A stretch of DNA of 64,000 nucleotides from positions 1,364,001-1,428,000 of the forward strand of contig OW818686.1 of assembly GCA_942493305.1 (NCBI GenBank). The letters are read 5' to 3'. This DNA is from UBA7672 sp030824255. Its GTDB lineage: Bacteria > Pseudomonadota > Alphaproteobacteria > Caulobacterales > Hyphomonadaceae. Each line of letters opens with the position of its first letter. The first letter of the stretch is position 1. This document shows, piece after piece, positions 1 through 8,653 of the stretch. Position numbers and translations under genes: made by a program. The notes under the pieces are model-generated. The model was not told where the DNA came from. It saw only the letters and a list, made by a program, of their open reading frames with translations, and ran no database searches.

Positions 1-378
1 CTGGCGCTGGTCGCTGGGCTGCTGGCGGCGGCGGCCTTGCTCGACACGGTGGACCTGCACGTCGCGATGATGGCGGTGGCTGCTGCGATGGGCGCAGAGA
101 ACACGACCTTCGAGCGGGATGGCGAGGTCTCCATCGGACTGACTTACATGACGGGCACGCTGGTGAAGCTTGGGCAGCGCCTGGCTGGGGCCATCATGGG
201 CGGGCCGAGGATCGCGTGGTTGCCCTATCTGCTCCTGTGGATGGGGTTGGTGACCGGCGCTGTTATTGGCGCGAGCGTGTGGCCGGTTCTGGCGCTTGCC
301 AGCCTATGGGCGGGCGTGATCGGCGCGCTGCTTCTGGCGGGCGCCGCATGGTTGGTCGTGCGGAGTGAGGCGCGCTGA
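1..378 (+). CDS. DUF1275 (YoaK-like) membrane protein, C-terminal part
   Basis: The reading frame is open from base 1, so the start lies outside the window; the visible part is about 125 residues. It carries the signature region of DUF1275/YoaK proteins (AMGAENTTF, then TYMTGTLVKLG) followed by two hydrophobic segments near the C-terminus, so it is an inner-membrane protein. The family is sometimes suggested to be transporter-like, but no substrate is established. It converges on rpmE, and the two share the hairpin at 389-408. Family assignment is fairly secure; function is unknown. Confidence 0.75.
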   Translation: MALVAGLLAAAALLDTVDLHVAMMAVAAAMGAENTTFERDGEVSIGLTYMTGTLVKLGQRLAGAIMGGPRIAWLPYLLLWMGLVTGAVIGASVWPVLALASLWAGVIGALLLAGAAWLVVRSEAR

Positions 379-385
379 AAAGCAG

Positions 386-411
386 AAAGCCCGCCGTTTC
401 CAGCGGGCCTT
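386..411. terminator. bidirectional rho-independent terminator
   Basis: GCCCGC (389-394) pairs with GCGGGC (403-408) around an 8-base loop. On the minus strand the stem is followed by a T-rich run (complement of the A-rich 378-388). It lies between the converging DUF1275 gene and rpmE and could end both transcripts. Confidence 0.7.
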
Positions 412-439
412 CACAGTGTCTTTCGAAGTTCGAGTCGGA

Positions 440-667
440 TCAGGACTGCTTCACGAAGCCCTTGAACTTGTCCTTGAAGCGCGACAGGCGGCCGCCGCGA
501 TCCATCAGCTGGGCCTGACCGCCGGTCCAGGCCGGGTGCGATTTCGGGTCGATGTCGAGCGACAGCTTGTCGCCGGCTTTGCCCATCGTCGAACGGGTCT
601 GGTATTCGGAGCCGTCCGTCATCACGACCGTGATGAAGTGGTAGTCGGGATGGCCTTCTTTCTTCAT
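440..667 (-). CDS. rpmE: 50S ribosomal protein L31
   Basis: A 75-residue protein starting MKKEGHPDYHFITV, with the L31 pattern of HPDYH, then a central TRSTMG and a basic C-terminus (SRFKDKFKG). It is a structural protein of the large ribosomal subunit. No CxxC zinc motif is present, so this is a zinc-independent form. The frame stays open upstream to 772, but the family start is the ATG at 667; the extra N-terminal residues do not resemble L31. It stands alone, reading toward the shared terminator. Confidence 0.93.
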   Translation of the reverse strand: MKKEGHPDYHFITVVMTDGSEYQTRSTMGKAGDKLSLDIDPKSHPAWTGGQAQLMDRGGRLSRFKDKFKGFVKQS

Positions 668-816
668 GGCGAAGTCTCTGGCGTCTGCGCGAGGGGTCCC
701 AAAAGCGTTAACGCCGGGAGCCTTGCTGAATTCGGGAGCGGGGCTCATACCCGAACGGGCGCACGCTGGCAAGCATGGCGGGTGAAACCCACGGAATCAG
801 GGTTCTGGAAGCGAAA

Positions 817-2664
817 ATGAGCGACGGGGCGGGACAGGCCGGGGTTTCGGACACTTCAGGCGGAGCTGGCTTTGACCGGACTGCCGGCAACCAACGCTGG
901 GGCGAGGGCGGACAGGAACGCGCCAAGTCCCGCTCGCTGAAGCCGCTGATGCGGCTGATGCCCTATGTGAAGCGGCAGCAGACGACGGCGGTGATGGCCG
1001 TCGTGTTCCTGTTCATCGCCGCGGCGCTGAACCTCGCCATCACCTTTCCGGTGCAGTGGCTGGGCAACAACGCGTTCCAGACGTTCGATCCGGCCATGAT
1101 CAATGCCGGCTTCACGGCGATGATCGGGATCGCCTTCGTGCTCGGCATCGCGTCGGCAGTGCGGTTCTATTACTTCTCACGCTTCGGCGAGCGGCTGGCC
1201 GCTGACCTGCGCGGCGACGTCTATGCGCGGCTGATGTCGCTGTCGCCCGCCTATTTCTCGAAGCTCCGGACGGGCGAGGCGGTCTCGCGCCTCACGGCGG
1301 ATGTCACGCTGATCGAGACCTTCTTCGGCTCGACCTTCTCGATGGCGGTGCGTTCGGCGGTCACGTCCATCGGCGCGCTGGCGCTGATGATGATCACGTC
1401 GTGGAAGCTGACGCTGATCCTGTTCGTGCTGGCGCCCGTGCTGATCCTGCCTATCCTCGCCATGGGCAGGCGCGTGCGGAAGCTGTCCGTCCACGCACAG
1501 GACCGCATTGCGGACGCAGCCTCCGAAGCCACCGAGACCATCGATGCGATCGACCTCGTGCAGGCCTATGGCATGGAGAAGGAACGCGAGGGCCGCTTCC
1601 GCACCGCCATCGAGCTGGCCTTCAAGGCGGCGCTCGCCCGCATCGGGGCGAGGGCCTGGCTTACCGGCATCATCATCGCGCTGATGTTCGCGGGTGTGAC
1701 CGGCGTCGTCTGGATCGGCGCGCTGGAAGTCCAGTCCGGCGCGATGAGTGTGGGATCGTTCATGCAGTTCGTGCTGCTCGCCATGTTCGGTGTCGGCGGC
1801 TTTGCGACCGTGGCCGAAGTGATGGGCGATGCGATGCGCGCATCCGGCGCCGCCCAGCGCGCCGTGGAAATCCTCGACCAGCAACCCGACATCGCTGCCC
1901 CGCCGCGCCCGAAAGCAATGCCGGCGACCGTGGCGGGCCACATAAAACTCGAGAATGTCTCCTTCTCCTATCCGGACGCGCAGGGCCCGTCGCTGAAAGA
2001 CGTGACGCTGGAAGCGATGCCCGGCGAGATGGTGGCGCTCGTCGGCCCTTCGGGCGCGGGCAAGTCCACCGTCTTCCGGATGCTCCTGCGCTTCTTCGAC
2101 CCGCAGACGGGCGTTGTCTCGCTTGACGATCTTGATGCGCGCGAGGTTGACCCCGCCGAATGGCGTGCGCGCTTTGCCTATGTGCCGCAGGAAGCGCCGA
2201 TCTTTTCGGGCGACGCCGCCGGCAATGTCCGCTTCGGACGCACGGATGCGAGCGAGGAAGAGGTTCGCGAGGCGTTGAAGCGGGCCGAGGCCTTCGCCTT
2301 CCTTGAAGGGCGTGGCGGGCTTGCGGCCGAAGTTGGCGCCAAGGGCCGCCAGCTTTCCGGCGGCGAGCGCCAGCGCATCGCGATTGCCCGCGCGCTGGTG
2401 CGTGGCGCGCCCGTGATGCTGCTGGACGAAGCCACCTCCGCGCTGGACGCCAACAACGAGCGCATGGTGCAGAAGGCGCTGGATCAGGCGGCGCAGGGCC
2501 GCACCACGCTGGTGATCGCGCACAGGCTCGCCACTGTTCGGAAGGCCAACCGCATCGTCGTGTTCGACCAGGGCCGCGTGGTGGAGCAGGGGGACCATGA
2601 CAGCCTCGTCCGCGCGGGCGGGCTCTATGCAAAGCTGGCGGAGATGCAGTTCACGAGCGGCTGA
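817..2664 (+). CDS. ABC transporter, fused permease and ATPase (MsbA/LmrA type)
   Basis: A 615-residue half-transporter that exports lipids or hydrophobic compounds across the inner membrane as a homodimer. An N-terminal six-helix membrane domain (about residues 50-330) precedes the nucleotide-binding domain with Walker A GPSGAGKS near residue 409, signature LSGGE near 512, Walker B VMLLDEATS near 533, and the switch histidine in AHRL near 568. The frame is open from 775, but the ATG at 817 has a GGAAG ribosome site in front and is preferred. The substrate cannot be read from the sequence. It is divergent from rpmE. Confidence 0.9.
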   Translation: MSDGAGQAGVSDTSGGAGFDRTAGNQRWGEGGQERAKSRSLKPLMRLMPYVKRQQTTAVMAVVFLFIAAALNLAITFPVQWLGNNAFQTFDPAMINAGFTAMIGIAFVLGIASAVRFYYFSRFGERLAADLRGDVYARLMSLSPAYFSKLRTGEAVSRLTADVTLIETFFGSTFSMAVRSAVTSIGALALMMITSWKLTLILFVLAPVLILPILAMGRRVRKLSVHAQDRIADAASEATETIDAIDLVQAYGMEKEREGRFRTAIELAFKAALARIGARAWLTGIIIALMFAGVTGVVWIGALEVQSGAMSVGSFMQFVLLAMFGVGGFATVAEVMGDAMRASGAAQRAVEILDQQPDIAAPPRPKAMPATVAGHIKLENVSFSYPDAQGPSLKDVTLEAMPGEMVALVGPSGAGKSTVFRMLLRFFDPQTGVVSLDDLDAREVDPAEWRARFAYVPQEAPIFSGDAAGNVRFGRTDASEEEVREALKRAEAFAFLEGRGGLAAEVGAKGRQLSGGERQRIAIARALVRGAPVMLLDEATSALDANNERMVQKALDQAAQGRTTLVIAHRLATVRKANRIVVFDQGRVVEQGDHDSLVRAGGLYAKLAEMQFTSG

Positions 2665-2750
2665 GGCGCTATCACTGAATTTTCCTGTCGCGCAAACGTA
2701 GGGTTTGACGACGGCCTCGCGTCCTCCGGGTTTCAGCGGAAGGAATATCC

Positions 2751-3086
2751 ATGCGTTTCATGATGTTCGTGTGCACTGACAACGAGCCGGGAACCCGGCC
2801 GGAAGAGGCGGGCGATATCCAGGCGTGGGTCCACGATGTGGACAGCCGCAAGGTTCGTTTGATGGGAGATCGGCTGCGCCCGCCGGGTGACGCCAAGACA
2901 GTGCGCGTTCGGGGCGGCCGCAAGATGATCACGGACGGGCCGTTCACAGAAAGCAAGGAAGTGATCGTCGGCTTCGATATCCTTGAATGCGACAGCATGG
3001 AGGAGGCCGTCGAGATCGCGGCAAAGCATCCGATGGCCTATGCGGGACGGCTGGAAGTGCGCGCCTTCTGGCCGTTCGAGGGGTAG
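2751..3086 (+). CDS. YciI-like (YCII/DGPF) family protein
   Basis: A 111-residue alpha/beta protein with the DGPF motif (ITDGPFTESKE), typical of the YCII-related family often annotated DGPF-domain or PhnB-like. These are small dimeric ferredoxin-like folds; several are encoded near ECF sigma factors, but none is seen here. A GGAAGG-like site precedes the ATG. It is followed 47 bp later by the inositol monophosphatase-family gene, possibly in one transcript. The biochemical role is unknown. Confidence 0.8.
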   Translation: MRFMMFVCTDNEPGTRPEEAGDIQAWVHDVDSRKVRLMGDRLRPPGDAKTVRVRGGRKMITDGPFTESKEVIVGFDILECDSMEEAVEIAAKHPMAYAGRLEVRAFWPFEG

Positions 3087-3133
3087 GCGGGACAACCCGC
3101 TGTCGGCGACCTATATCGGGCATGGAGGTTCTC

Positions 3134-4003
3134 ATGTCCGATGTCGTCAATCTTGGTTTGCTGAATGGCCACAGCGTGGGCCGCATCCTGAAGGAGGCGG
3201 TAAGGCGCGCGGCTACCGTGATCCGGGCGGAGCGGCAGACGTTCGAGGCGCATACCAAGCAGGGCTATGGCGGCACGATGGACGACGTGTTCACGTCGGC
3301 CGACAAGGCGGCGCAGGAGGTTTATCTGCGCACCTTCACGGAATGCTTTCCCGGCTGCGGCGTTATTGGCGAGGAAGACTCGCTGAGCATTGCGCCGACG
3401 GCGCCGATCACCGCGTATTTCACGGTCGATCCGATCGATGGCACGCGGGCCTTCATCCGGCGGCAAAGCCACGGCATCTCGACCATGGTGGCGCTTGTGG
3501 ATGGGGGCGAGGTGATGTCGGCCTATATCGGCGATGTCTCGTCAAACGAGGTCTATGGCTTCCGGCCCGGGTCCGAGCGCGTGCACCGGATCACCAATCT
3601 CGATGCGTTCGAGACGCTGGCGCCGCGCGAGGTGTGTCCGGCCAGGCTTGGCGATGTGCATGGCCTGCTGCGTGATCCGCCGGAGGCCTATGCGCCGCAG
3701 ACGCAGGCGCTGGTGAAACAGTTCAAGAATTATGAGGTGATGGGCTCGTCCATCGGCACATGGGCGGCGCGCCAGTGGAAGGGCGAGGTCGGCGCGGTGA
3801 TCTATGCGCGCGGGTATGACACGCCGTGGGACACGACGCCGATCATCGGCATCTGCAGGAAGCTTGGACTGGCATGGCTGCGGCCGGAGGCGGGCGCATG
3901 GGTGCGGTATGAGCCGCAGCTTCCGCTGAAGCCGACGATGCGCGATCACGATGCGCTGGTGATCCACGGCTCATGCGTGGTGGATGGACGGCTGGCGATC
4001 TGA
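3134..4003 (+). CDS. inositol monophosphatase-family phosphatase (HisN-like)
   Basis: 289 residues with the metal-dependent sugar-phosphatase signatures: GEEDS (metal ligands), DPIDGTRAFI, and a C-terminal WDTTPIIGI. It likely dephosphorylates a small phosphate ester. The histidinol-phosphatase type is possible, because the DGT-RAFI form is common there. The frame opens earlier at 2987, but the ATG at 3134 has a GGAGG five bases before it and starts where the family does. It ends tail-to-tail, 10 bp from the glycosyltransferase gene. A second family member (suhB-like) lies at 5540-6364. Confidence 0.85.
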   Translation: MSDVVNLGLLNGHSVGRILKEAVRRAATVIRAERQTFEAHTKQGYGGTMDDVFTSADKAAQEVYLRTFTECFPGCGVIGEEDSLSIAPTAPITAYFTVDPIDGTRAFIRRQSHGISTMVALVDGGEVMSAYIGDVSSNEVYGFRPGSERVHRITNLDAFETLAPREVCPARLGDVHGLLRDPPEAYAPQTQALVKQFKNYEVMGSSIGTWAARQWKGEVGAVIYARGYDTPWDTTPIIGICRKLGLAWLRPEAGAWVRYEPQLPLKPTMRDHDALVIHGSCVVDGRLAI

Positions 4004-4013
4004 TGCCGCGCGC

Positions 4014-5513
4014 CTAGCCGGGTTGCTGAAACCCGTCGCGCGGCGGAAGCACGGCAACGCCGATGCGCGCGGGCGGCGTGTCGGCGCCGGTCTGCTGGGG
4101 CAGGGTGAGCGTCTCGACATAGATGGCGTCTGGACGGCGCGCGTTGATCTCCGGGGGCAAGGCCTCGGCGTCGCCTGCATCCCACAGGATGATGGCGCCA
4201 GTGTCTGCGATCAGCGTGTCGGGCGCCCAGGGGTTGGCCTGCTCGTCGTCATCGACGCGCGCGAGTGGTTCGAAGCGCGAATAGTGCGCGACGCTGCCGG
4301 CGGCGAGGGTGGGGCCGATGACGACGCGCAGCGGTTGCGTGGTTTGCGAGGCCCAGATGCGGTCCACATTGTCCGCCAGCGCTTGCCCGGGGAACTGCAC
4401 GCGCATCGCCTTGCCGCTGATATAGGGGCGGGCAAGGTTGTTGCCGATGTAGGCGCCGAGGCCGAGGACGGTCATCGCGACCACGACGCCTGCGCCGATG
4501 CGCCAGCGGCGCTGGTCGGCGCTGATCCGGAACAGCAGGAAGCCGGCGAGCGGCGTCCACACCCAGAGAGGGGCGAGCCATGCCGCCTTGATGCGGAAGC
4601 CGGCGATGACGACGGCGAGAAGCGTCAGCACGAGCGGGCCTAGCATCAGCCAGTAGGCGATCCGCCTGCCATTCGGGGCTGGTGCGGGGTTGGCGACGCG
4701 ATCGGCTTTCTTCGGGCGGCCCAGCATCAGGGCCAGAAGGAGCGGCAAGCCGATCAGCATGTTGGCGAGAAGTTCAAGGACGCTCTCGGCGCGCTCGACG
4801 GCTGTCGGGGCGATCTGGGCGCGCGCGGCGACATAGTCGAGCGTCTGTCCGCCCGTTTCGTAGATCCAGTAGAGGTGAGGAGCGGCCACCAGAAGGGCGA
4901 GGATCGCGCCAGCGTAGGGCCAGGGCAAGGCGAGGCGGCGGCGTGCTTCGCTGTCGGCGAGAAAGAACGCCGCGATGGTGAGCGCGAGCAGGGCTGCGGA
5001 ATATTTGACGTAGATGCCGATGCCGACCACGAGGCCGAGCAGAAGCCAATCGCGTGCGCGGCCACGCTGGAAGGCGTCGATGGCGAAGAGGCCGGCGAAC
5101 GCGAAGATCGGCAGCTGCAGGACGTTCGGGTTGAACTCCGGCAGGGCGTAATTGTGGAAGTAGATCGTCTGCAGCGCGGCGGAGGCCCAGAAGGCGGTCT
5201 TCGCGTCGACGAAACGAAGGGCCGCGCGCCAGACGGCGAAATGCGTCAGCACGATACAGAGCGCCGAGAGCCAGACGTGGGCGAAGGAGCCTTTGCCGAA
5301 GATCAGGTGCGTGGCTTCGAGCAGCCACGCCTGCAGCGGCGGATGCTTGGCATAACCCAGCTCGAAATTGCGACCCCAGATCAGCCCTTCGGCTGCGTCC
5401 AGCGCAATGTTCGGCATGGTGAGCGGGGGCAGGATCGCCCATGCGAAAAGCAGCACCGCGAGGCAGAGATAAGCCAGCCGGCTGTCGTGCTGCGTGGTCT
5501 GGCTCGTCGCCAT
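4014..5513 (-). CDS. GT39-like membrane glycosyltransferase
   Basis: A 499-residue polytopic membrane protein. The N-terminus has a hydrophobic helix followed by an acidic loop (ALDAAEGLIWGRNFELG), then YAKHPPLQAWLLE, the arrangement of ArnT/PMT-type (GT-C, family 39) glycosyltransferases that take polyprenyl-phosphate sugars. At least eight further hydrophobic segments follow, then a soluble C-terminal domain. The ATG at 5513 has a strong GGGGGGAAG site; the open frame above it is the shadow of suhB. It probably glycosylates lipid or envelope components. Acceptor and donor are unknown. Confidence 0.8.
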   Translation of the reverse strand: MATSQTTQHDSRLAYLCLAVLLFAWAILPPLTMPNIALDAAEGLIWGRNFELGYAKHPPLQAWLLEATHLIFGKGSFAHVWLSALCIVLTHFAVWRAALRFVDAKTAFWASAALQTIYFHNYALPEFNPNVLQLPIFAFAGLFAIDAFQRGRARDWLLLGLVVGIGIYVKYSAALLALTIAAFFLADSEARRRLALPWPYAGAILALLVAAPHLYWIYETGGQTLDYVAARAQIAPTAVERAESVLELLANMLIGLPLLLALMLGRPKKADRVANPAPAPNGRRIAYWLMLGPLVLTLLAVVIAGFRIKAAWLAPLWVWTPLAGFLLFRISADQRRWRIGAGVVVAMTVLGLGAYIGNNLARPYISGKAMRVQFPGQALADNVDRIWASQTTQPLRVVIGPTLAAGSVAHYSRFEPLARVDDDEQANPWAPDTLIADTGAIILWDAGDAEALPPEINARRPDAIYVETLTLPQQTGADTPPARIGVAVLPPRDGFQQPG

Positions 5514-5539
5514 GCTTCCCCCCGGAGGCCGGTCTGCGT

Positions 5540-6364
5540 TCAGGCGGTGCGCGGCTTGACCGACGGGGCGGGCTTGCGGATGCGGCCTTCCACTGTTTCC
5601 GCCAGTTTCGGCGCGAGGCTGGTGTTGGCGGCGACGAAGGAGCCCTTGAAGGCGTCTTTCTTGTCGAGCCCGATGATCACGCCGCCCGCTTCCTGCACGA
5701 TCAGGAAGCCGGCTGCGATGTCCCACGGCTGGAGGCCACGTTCCCAGAAGGCGTCGAAGCGTCCGGCGGCGACCCAGGCGAGATCGAGGGCGGCCGAGCC
5801 AAAGCGGCGCACGGCGGAGACTTCGGTGCGCACGCGCGCGAGTTCGTCGAGGAAGAGTTCGCCGCCATTGACGCCGAGCTGCGGAATGCCGGTGGTGACT
5901 ACGGCTTCGTTGAGCTTGCGGCGGGCGCCGACGCGCAGGCGGCGGTTGTCGATCCACGCGCCCTGGCCCTCTTCGGACCAGAAGAGTTCGTTGCGCATCG
6001 GATCGAAGATGACGCCGGCGCGCAGCTTGCCCTCACGCTCCAGCGCGATGGAGACGGAGAAGTGCGGGATGCCGTGCAGGAAGTTCAGCGTGCCGTCGAG
6101 CGGGTCGATGATGAAACGGTGGGTCTTGTCCGATCCGATGACCTCGCCACCTTCCTCGAGCAGGAAGCCATAGCCCGGACGCGCTTTCTCGAGCGCCTTG
6201 CGGATGATCTCTTCGGCCTTCTTGTCGGCGGCCGAGACAAAGTCTGCCGGTCCCTTCCGGGATACCTGCAAGTTCTCGACTTCGCCGAAATCGCGGATCA
6301 GGCGGCGGCCCGCGGCGCGGGCAGCATCCATCATGATGCTGACGGTGGGGGAGGGACGGGACAT
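5540..6364 (-). CDS. suhB: inositol-1-monophosphatase family protein SuhB
   Basis: 274 residues with the family motifs: EEGGE, DPLDGTLNFLHG and WDIAAGFLIVQEAGG. It hydrolyses inositol-1-phosphate or related substrates using Mg2+; in E. coli SuhB also affects ribosomal RNA transcription. Length and motifs are normal. The downstream glycosyltransferase gene starts 26 bp after its stop, so the two are likely co-transcribed. Confidence 0.9.
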   Translation of the reverse strand: MSRPSPTVSIMMDAARAAGRRLIRDFGEVENLQVSRKGPADFVSAADKKAEEIIRKALEKARPGYGFLLEEGGEVIGSDKTHRFIIDPLDGTLNFLHGIPHFSVSIALEREGKLRAGVIFDPMRNELFWSEEGQGAWIDNRRLRVGARRKLNEAVVTTGIPQLGVNGGELFLDELARVRTEVSAVRRFGSAALDLAWVAAGRFDAFWERGLQPWDIAAGFLIVQEAGGVIIGLDKKDAFKGSFVAANTSLAPKLAETVEGRIRKPAPSVKPRTA

Positions 6365-6448
6365 GTCAAACAGCCTTGGCTAGGCGGCCCCAAATAACGG
6401 GAAAGCCTCAAAACACAAGCCTTTGCCTCCAGGCCGGGGTGCGGCCGA

Positions 6449-7111
6449 TCAGGTCGCCAGCTCGTCGAAAATGGCGTTGAAATGCCTGACGGCGGCGCCC
6501 GGGCCGCCTTCCGCGCGCCAGATTCCGGCGGAAACGGCGAGGAAATCGGCACCCGCTTCCACCAGCGGCCGCGCATTGCCGGCTGTGATGCCTCCGATGG
6601 CGACGCAGGGCAGCTCCATCATCTGTTGCCACCAGGTCAGCAACTCGGGCTCGGCGCGGGCGGCGGGGTCCTTGGTGTCGGTGGGGTGGAAGGCGCCGAA
6701 GGCGACATAGTCCGCGCCAGCCTCGCCCGCTTCCATGGCGAGGTGGCGGCTATCGTGGCAGGTGACGCCGACAATGGCGTCAGGACCAACCAGCCTGCGC
6801 GCCTTTGCGTAAGGCATGTCGCCCTGGCCGATATGTACCCCGTCCGCGCCAAGTTCGACGGCCAGGTCCGGCCGGTCGTTGACCATGACGGCGACGCCCC
6901 GGTCCTGCGCGCGCGGGATGATGTGGCGGCCGAGTTCGAGGATGTGGTGGTCCGGGGCCGAGACGCCATCACGCGACTTCAGGCGGATCTGCAGACTGGC
7001 GACGTCGCCCCCGTCGAGGGCATCGTCAAGCGCGTGTGAAAACGCAGCGATGTCCGCGATTTCCGGCGGGGTGATGAGATAGAGGCGGCAGCGGCGCTTG
7101 TCAGTCGGCAT
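6449..7111 (-). CDS. thiE: thiamine-phosphate synthase
   Basis: A 220-residue TIM-barrel enzyme joining HMP-pyrophosphate and thiazole phosphate to make thiamine phosphate. Seen: VNDRPDLAVELGADGVHIGQ (pyrophosphate and Mg2+ site), VGVTCHDS, DYVAFGAFHPTDTK and AIGGITAGN. The start chosen is the ATG at 7111 (MPTDKRRCRLYLITPP), matching the family; the longer frame is antisense to the next region. It lies just upstream of suhB on the same strand, 84 bp away. Confidence 0.9.
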   Translation of the reverse strand: MPTDKRRCRLYLITPPEIADIAAFSHALDDALDGGDVASLQIRLKSRDGVSAPDHHILELGRHIIPRAQDRGVAVMVNDRPDLAVELGADGVHIGQGDMPYAKARRLVGPDAIVGVTCHDSRHLAMEAGEAGADYVAFGAFHPTDTKDPAARAEPELLTWWQQMMELPCVAIGGITAGNARPLVEAGADFLAVSAGIWRAEGGPGAAVRHFNAIFDELAT

Positions 7112-7466
7112 GCCGCTGGAGTTACGCCGATGGCGCGCGGGCGGCAAGTTCCAGCCGGGCGGGCCGCGCCGACACGGCGCCCACAGGCGGGGAGGGATAC
7201 GGAATGTCCGCAGACAAGCCGCACCCCTCCCTCGCGGGGTCCACGATGCAACGCCAGAGACGCGCCCGCCCGTTCCCCCAACCCAGCCCACAAAGAGACT
7301 GGCGGCTTCGCGGGCATCTGGAAATACCAACATTATGTTCGGCGACCCGGACGCAGACGCGCCCATGTCGCAATTCTCACAACAACAGCGCCGCACAGAA
7401 AGTCATGTGGCGTTCTGTGCGGTGGCTCGCCTAGCGTTCGTGTTCAAGCGATGCGGAGCTGCGCCC
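7112..7466. promoter_or_regulatory. divergent intergenic region with inverted repeat
   Basis: This 355-bp stretch separates thiE (leftward) from the TIR operon (rightward). It holds a perfect 10-bp inverted repeat, CCGCACAGAA at 7391-7400 and TTCTGTGCGG at 7413-7422, with a 12-base spacer, about 45 bp before the preferred GTG start at 7467. It could be an operator or a hairpin. The frame of the next gene stays open back to about 7098, so alternative starts (ATG at 7335 or 7365) would place the repeat inside the gene. No other gene is supported. Confidence 0.5.
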
Positions 7467-8060
7467 GTGCCTGATTCGAGCGAACCGGAAGACCACACCC
7501 CGGAGGACAGGCTCTGTGTCGACCTCATCCGCACGATGATCGTCGTGGCGGGGTTGATCCCGGCCTACGCTACAGCCCTTCAGGATGTCATCGTCAGCGA
7601 AACCGGGAATGCCGGCAATCACAACTTTCCGCATGATGCCGATTTCAAGCGTCTGCAGGATTTCACGACGTTGATGACGCTGTTCCTCATCTGGCGGACT
7701 GCGAACTTCGCGTCGCAGGCAGCGTGCGATGAAGCTGGCGTCGTCCACGGCAGCACGCTGCCTCGCGCCACCTGCAACACGCTCGGCCTTGCGGCCTACA
7801 ACGACGTCTGCCTGCCGAACAACATGATGAAGATGGTGATGCCGTCCGGCTTCATCATGAGCAAGCGCCGCGAGATCGACGCCGGCGAGCGCTTTGGCCT
7901 GGTGCGGCGCATCGAGGATATCAAGAATCGCAAGCCGCTGGAGGCGACGGAGAAGCTCCATCGCCTGATGATGACGGTGATCAAGGCCTACAACGCGACG
8001 AACGAAAACACGGACACTGACGAAGACGACGACAACGAAACGGGACAGGCCGGCACGTGA
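7467..8060 (+). CDS. unknown protein coupled to a TIR-like protein
   Basis: I do not recognise this family. With the GTG at 7467 (GGAG eight bases before) it has 197 residues; ATGs at 7335 or 7365 would lengthen it. It has two moderately hydrophobic helices (RTMIVVAGLIPAYATAL; LMTLFLIWRTANFA), a central GNAGNHNFPHDADFKRL segment, and a strongly acidic tail (NTDTDEDDDNE). Its TGA overlaps the GTG start of the TIR-like gene in a four-base GTGA, so the two are translationally coupled and probably act together. It may be a sensor, regulator or partner of the TIR protein; that is inference. Confidence 0.65.
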   Translation: MPDSSEPEDHTPEDRLCVDLIRTMIVVAGLIPAYATALQDVIVSETGNAGNHNFPHDADFKRLQDFTTLMTLFLIWRTANFASQAACDEAGVVHGSTLPRATCNTLGLAAYNDVCLPNNMMKMVMPSGFIMSKRREIDAGERFGLVRRIEDIKNRKPLEATEKLHRLMMTVIKAYNATNENTDTDEDDDNETGQAGT

Positions 8061-8653
8061 ACGTCTTCATTTCCTACTCGGGCCGCGATGGGCGGTTGGT
8101 CGCTGAAATAACGGCGACGTTGAGATCGCTTGGACACGATCTGCACATTTTCGGCTTTGAAGAGGGATTGGACGACAGCTGTGATTTCATTTCCGCTTGC
8201 AGCAGCGGCATTGTTTTTTATTCGGATCGGTCGCGCCTTACCGATGCCGTGCGTGTATCGAAAAGACTTCTGGAATCGCCTTGCAAATCGCTTGTGCTGA
8301 TTGATGAAGCCTGGGATCCATACCCACAGGCAGGATCGGTATTCGAGAGTTTTGAATCCGAGAGAATTGTATTTTCGCAAGATGTTATAGTTCTGCGCTT
8401 GCTCAGATTGTTCTCTGGAACTCCTGATATTGAAGCGTTAGCTGCACCTGAAGATCAGCAGCGCGAACATTTTCCAATGTCAGATACGGTTTCGACTTTG
8501 GGATTGTTGAGGGGCGCGGAGCCATCGCGCGGTGAACGCGCAAGTCTGGCGCGGGAATTGGCGACATTAGCGCCACGCCCTGCAATCCGAGGAAGTTTGC
8601 TGGAGATGGTGGGCGTCGTACGTCCCGCTTTGAAAAAGCTGTCCAGAGACTAG
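8057..8653 (+). CDS. TIR-like domain protein
   Basis: 198 residues. The N-terminus NVFISYSGRDG followed by LRSLGHDLHIFGFEEGLDD, SSGIVFYSDRS and KSLVLIDEAWDPYP follows the beta-alpha order of a TIR domain (about residues 1-105). The Trp-x-x-x-Glu of NADase TIRs is not obvious: the matching helix reads RLTDAVRVSKRLL, so the enzyme may be inactive or use another residue. The C-terminal half is unassigned. The gene is visibly richer in A+T than its neighbours, suggesting acquisition. It overlaps the preceding gene by four bases. Bacterial TIR proteins commonly act in phage defence; that role is inferred here. Confidence 0.65.
   Translation: MNVFISYSGRDGRLVAEITATLRSLGHDLHIFGFEEGLDDSCDFISACSSGIVFYSDRSRLTDAVRVSKRLLESPCKSLVLIDEAWDPYPQAGSVFESFESERIVFSQDVIVLRLLRLFSGTPDIEALAAPEDQQREHFPMSDTVSTLGLLRGAEPSRGERASLARELATLAPRPAIRGSLLEMVGVVRPALKKLSRD

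Noticed and set aside
1177..2598. 473-codon open frame on the minus strand inside the ABC transporter
   Set aside because: It is antisense to a gene with all ABC motifs, and is rich in His, Arg and Gly as expected from reading GC-rich codons backward.
4875..6397. Plus-strand frames of 432 and 318 codons over the glycosyltransferase and suhB
   Set aside because: Both overlap genes with recognisable motifs on the minus strand and show no domain.
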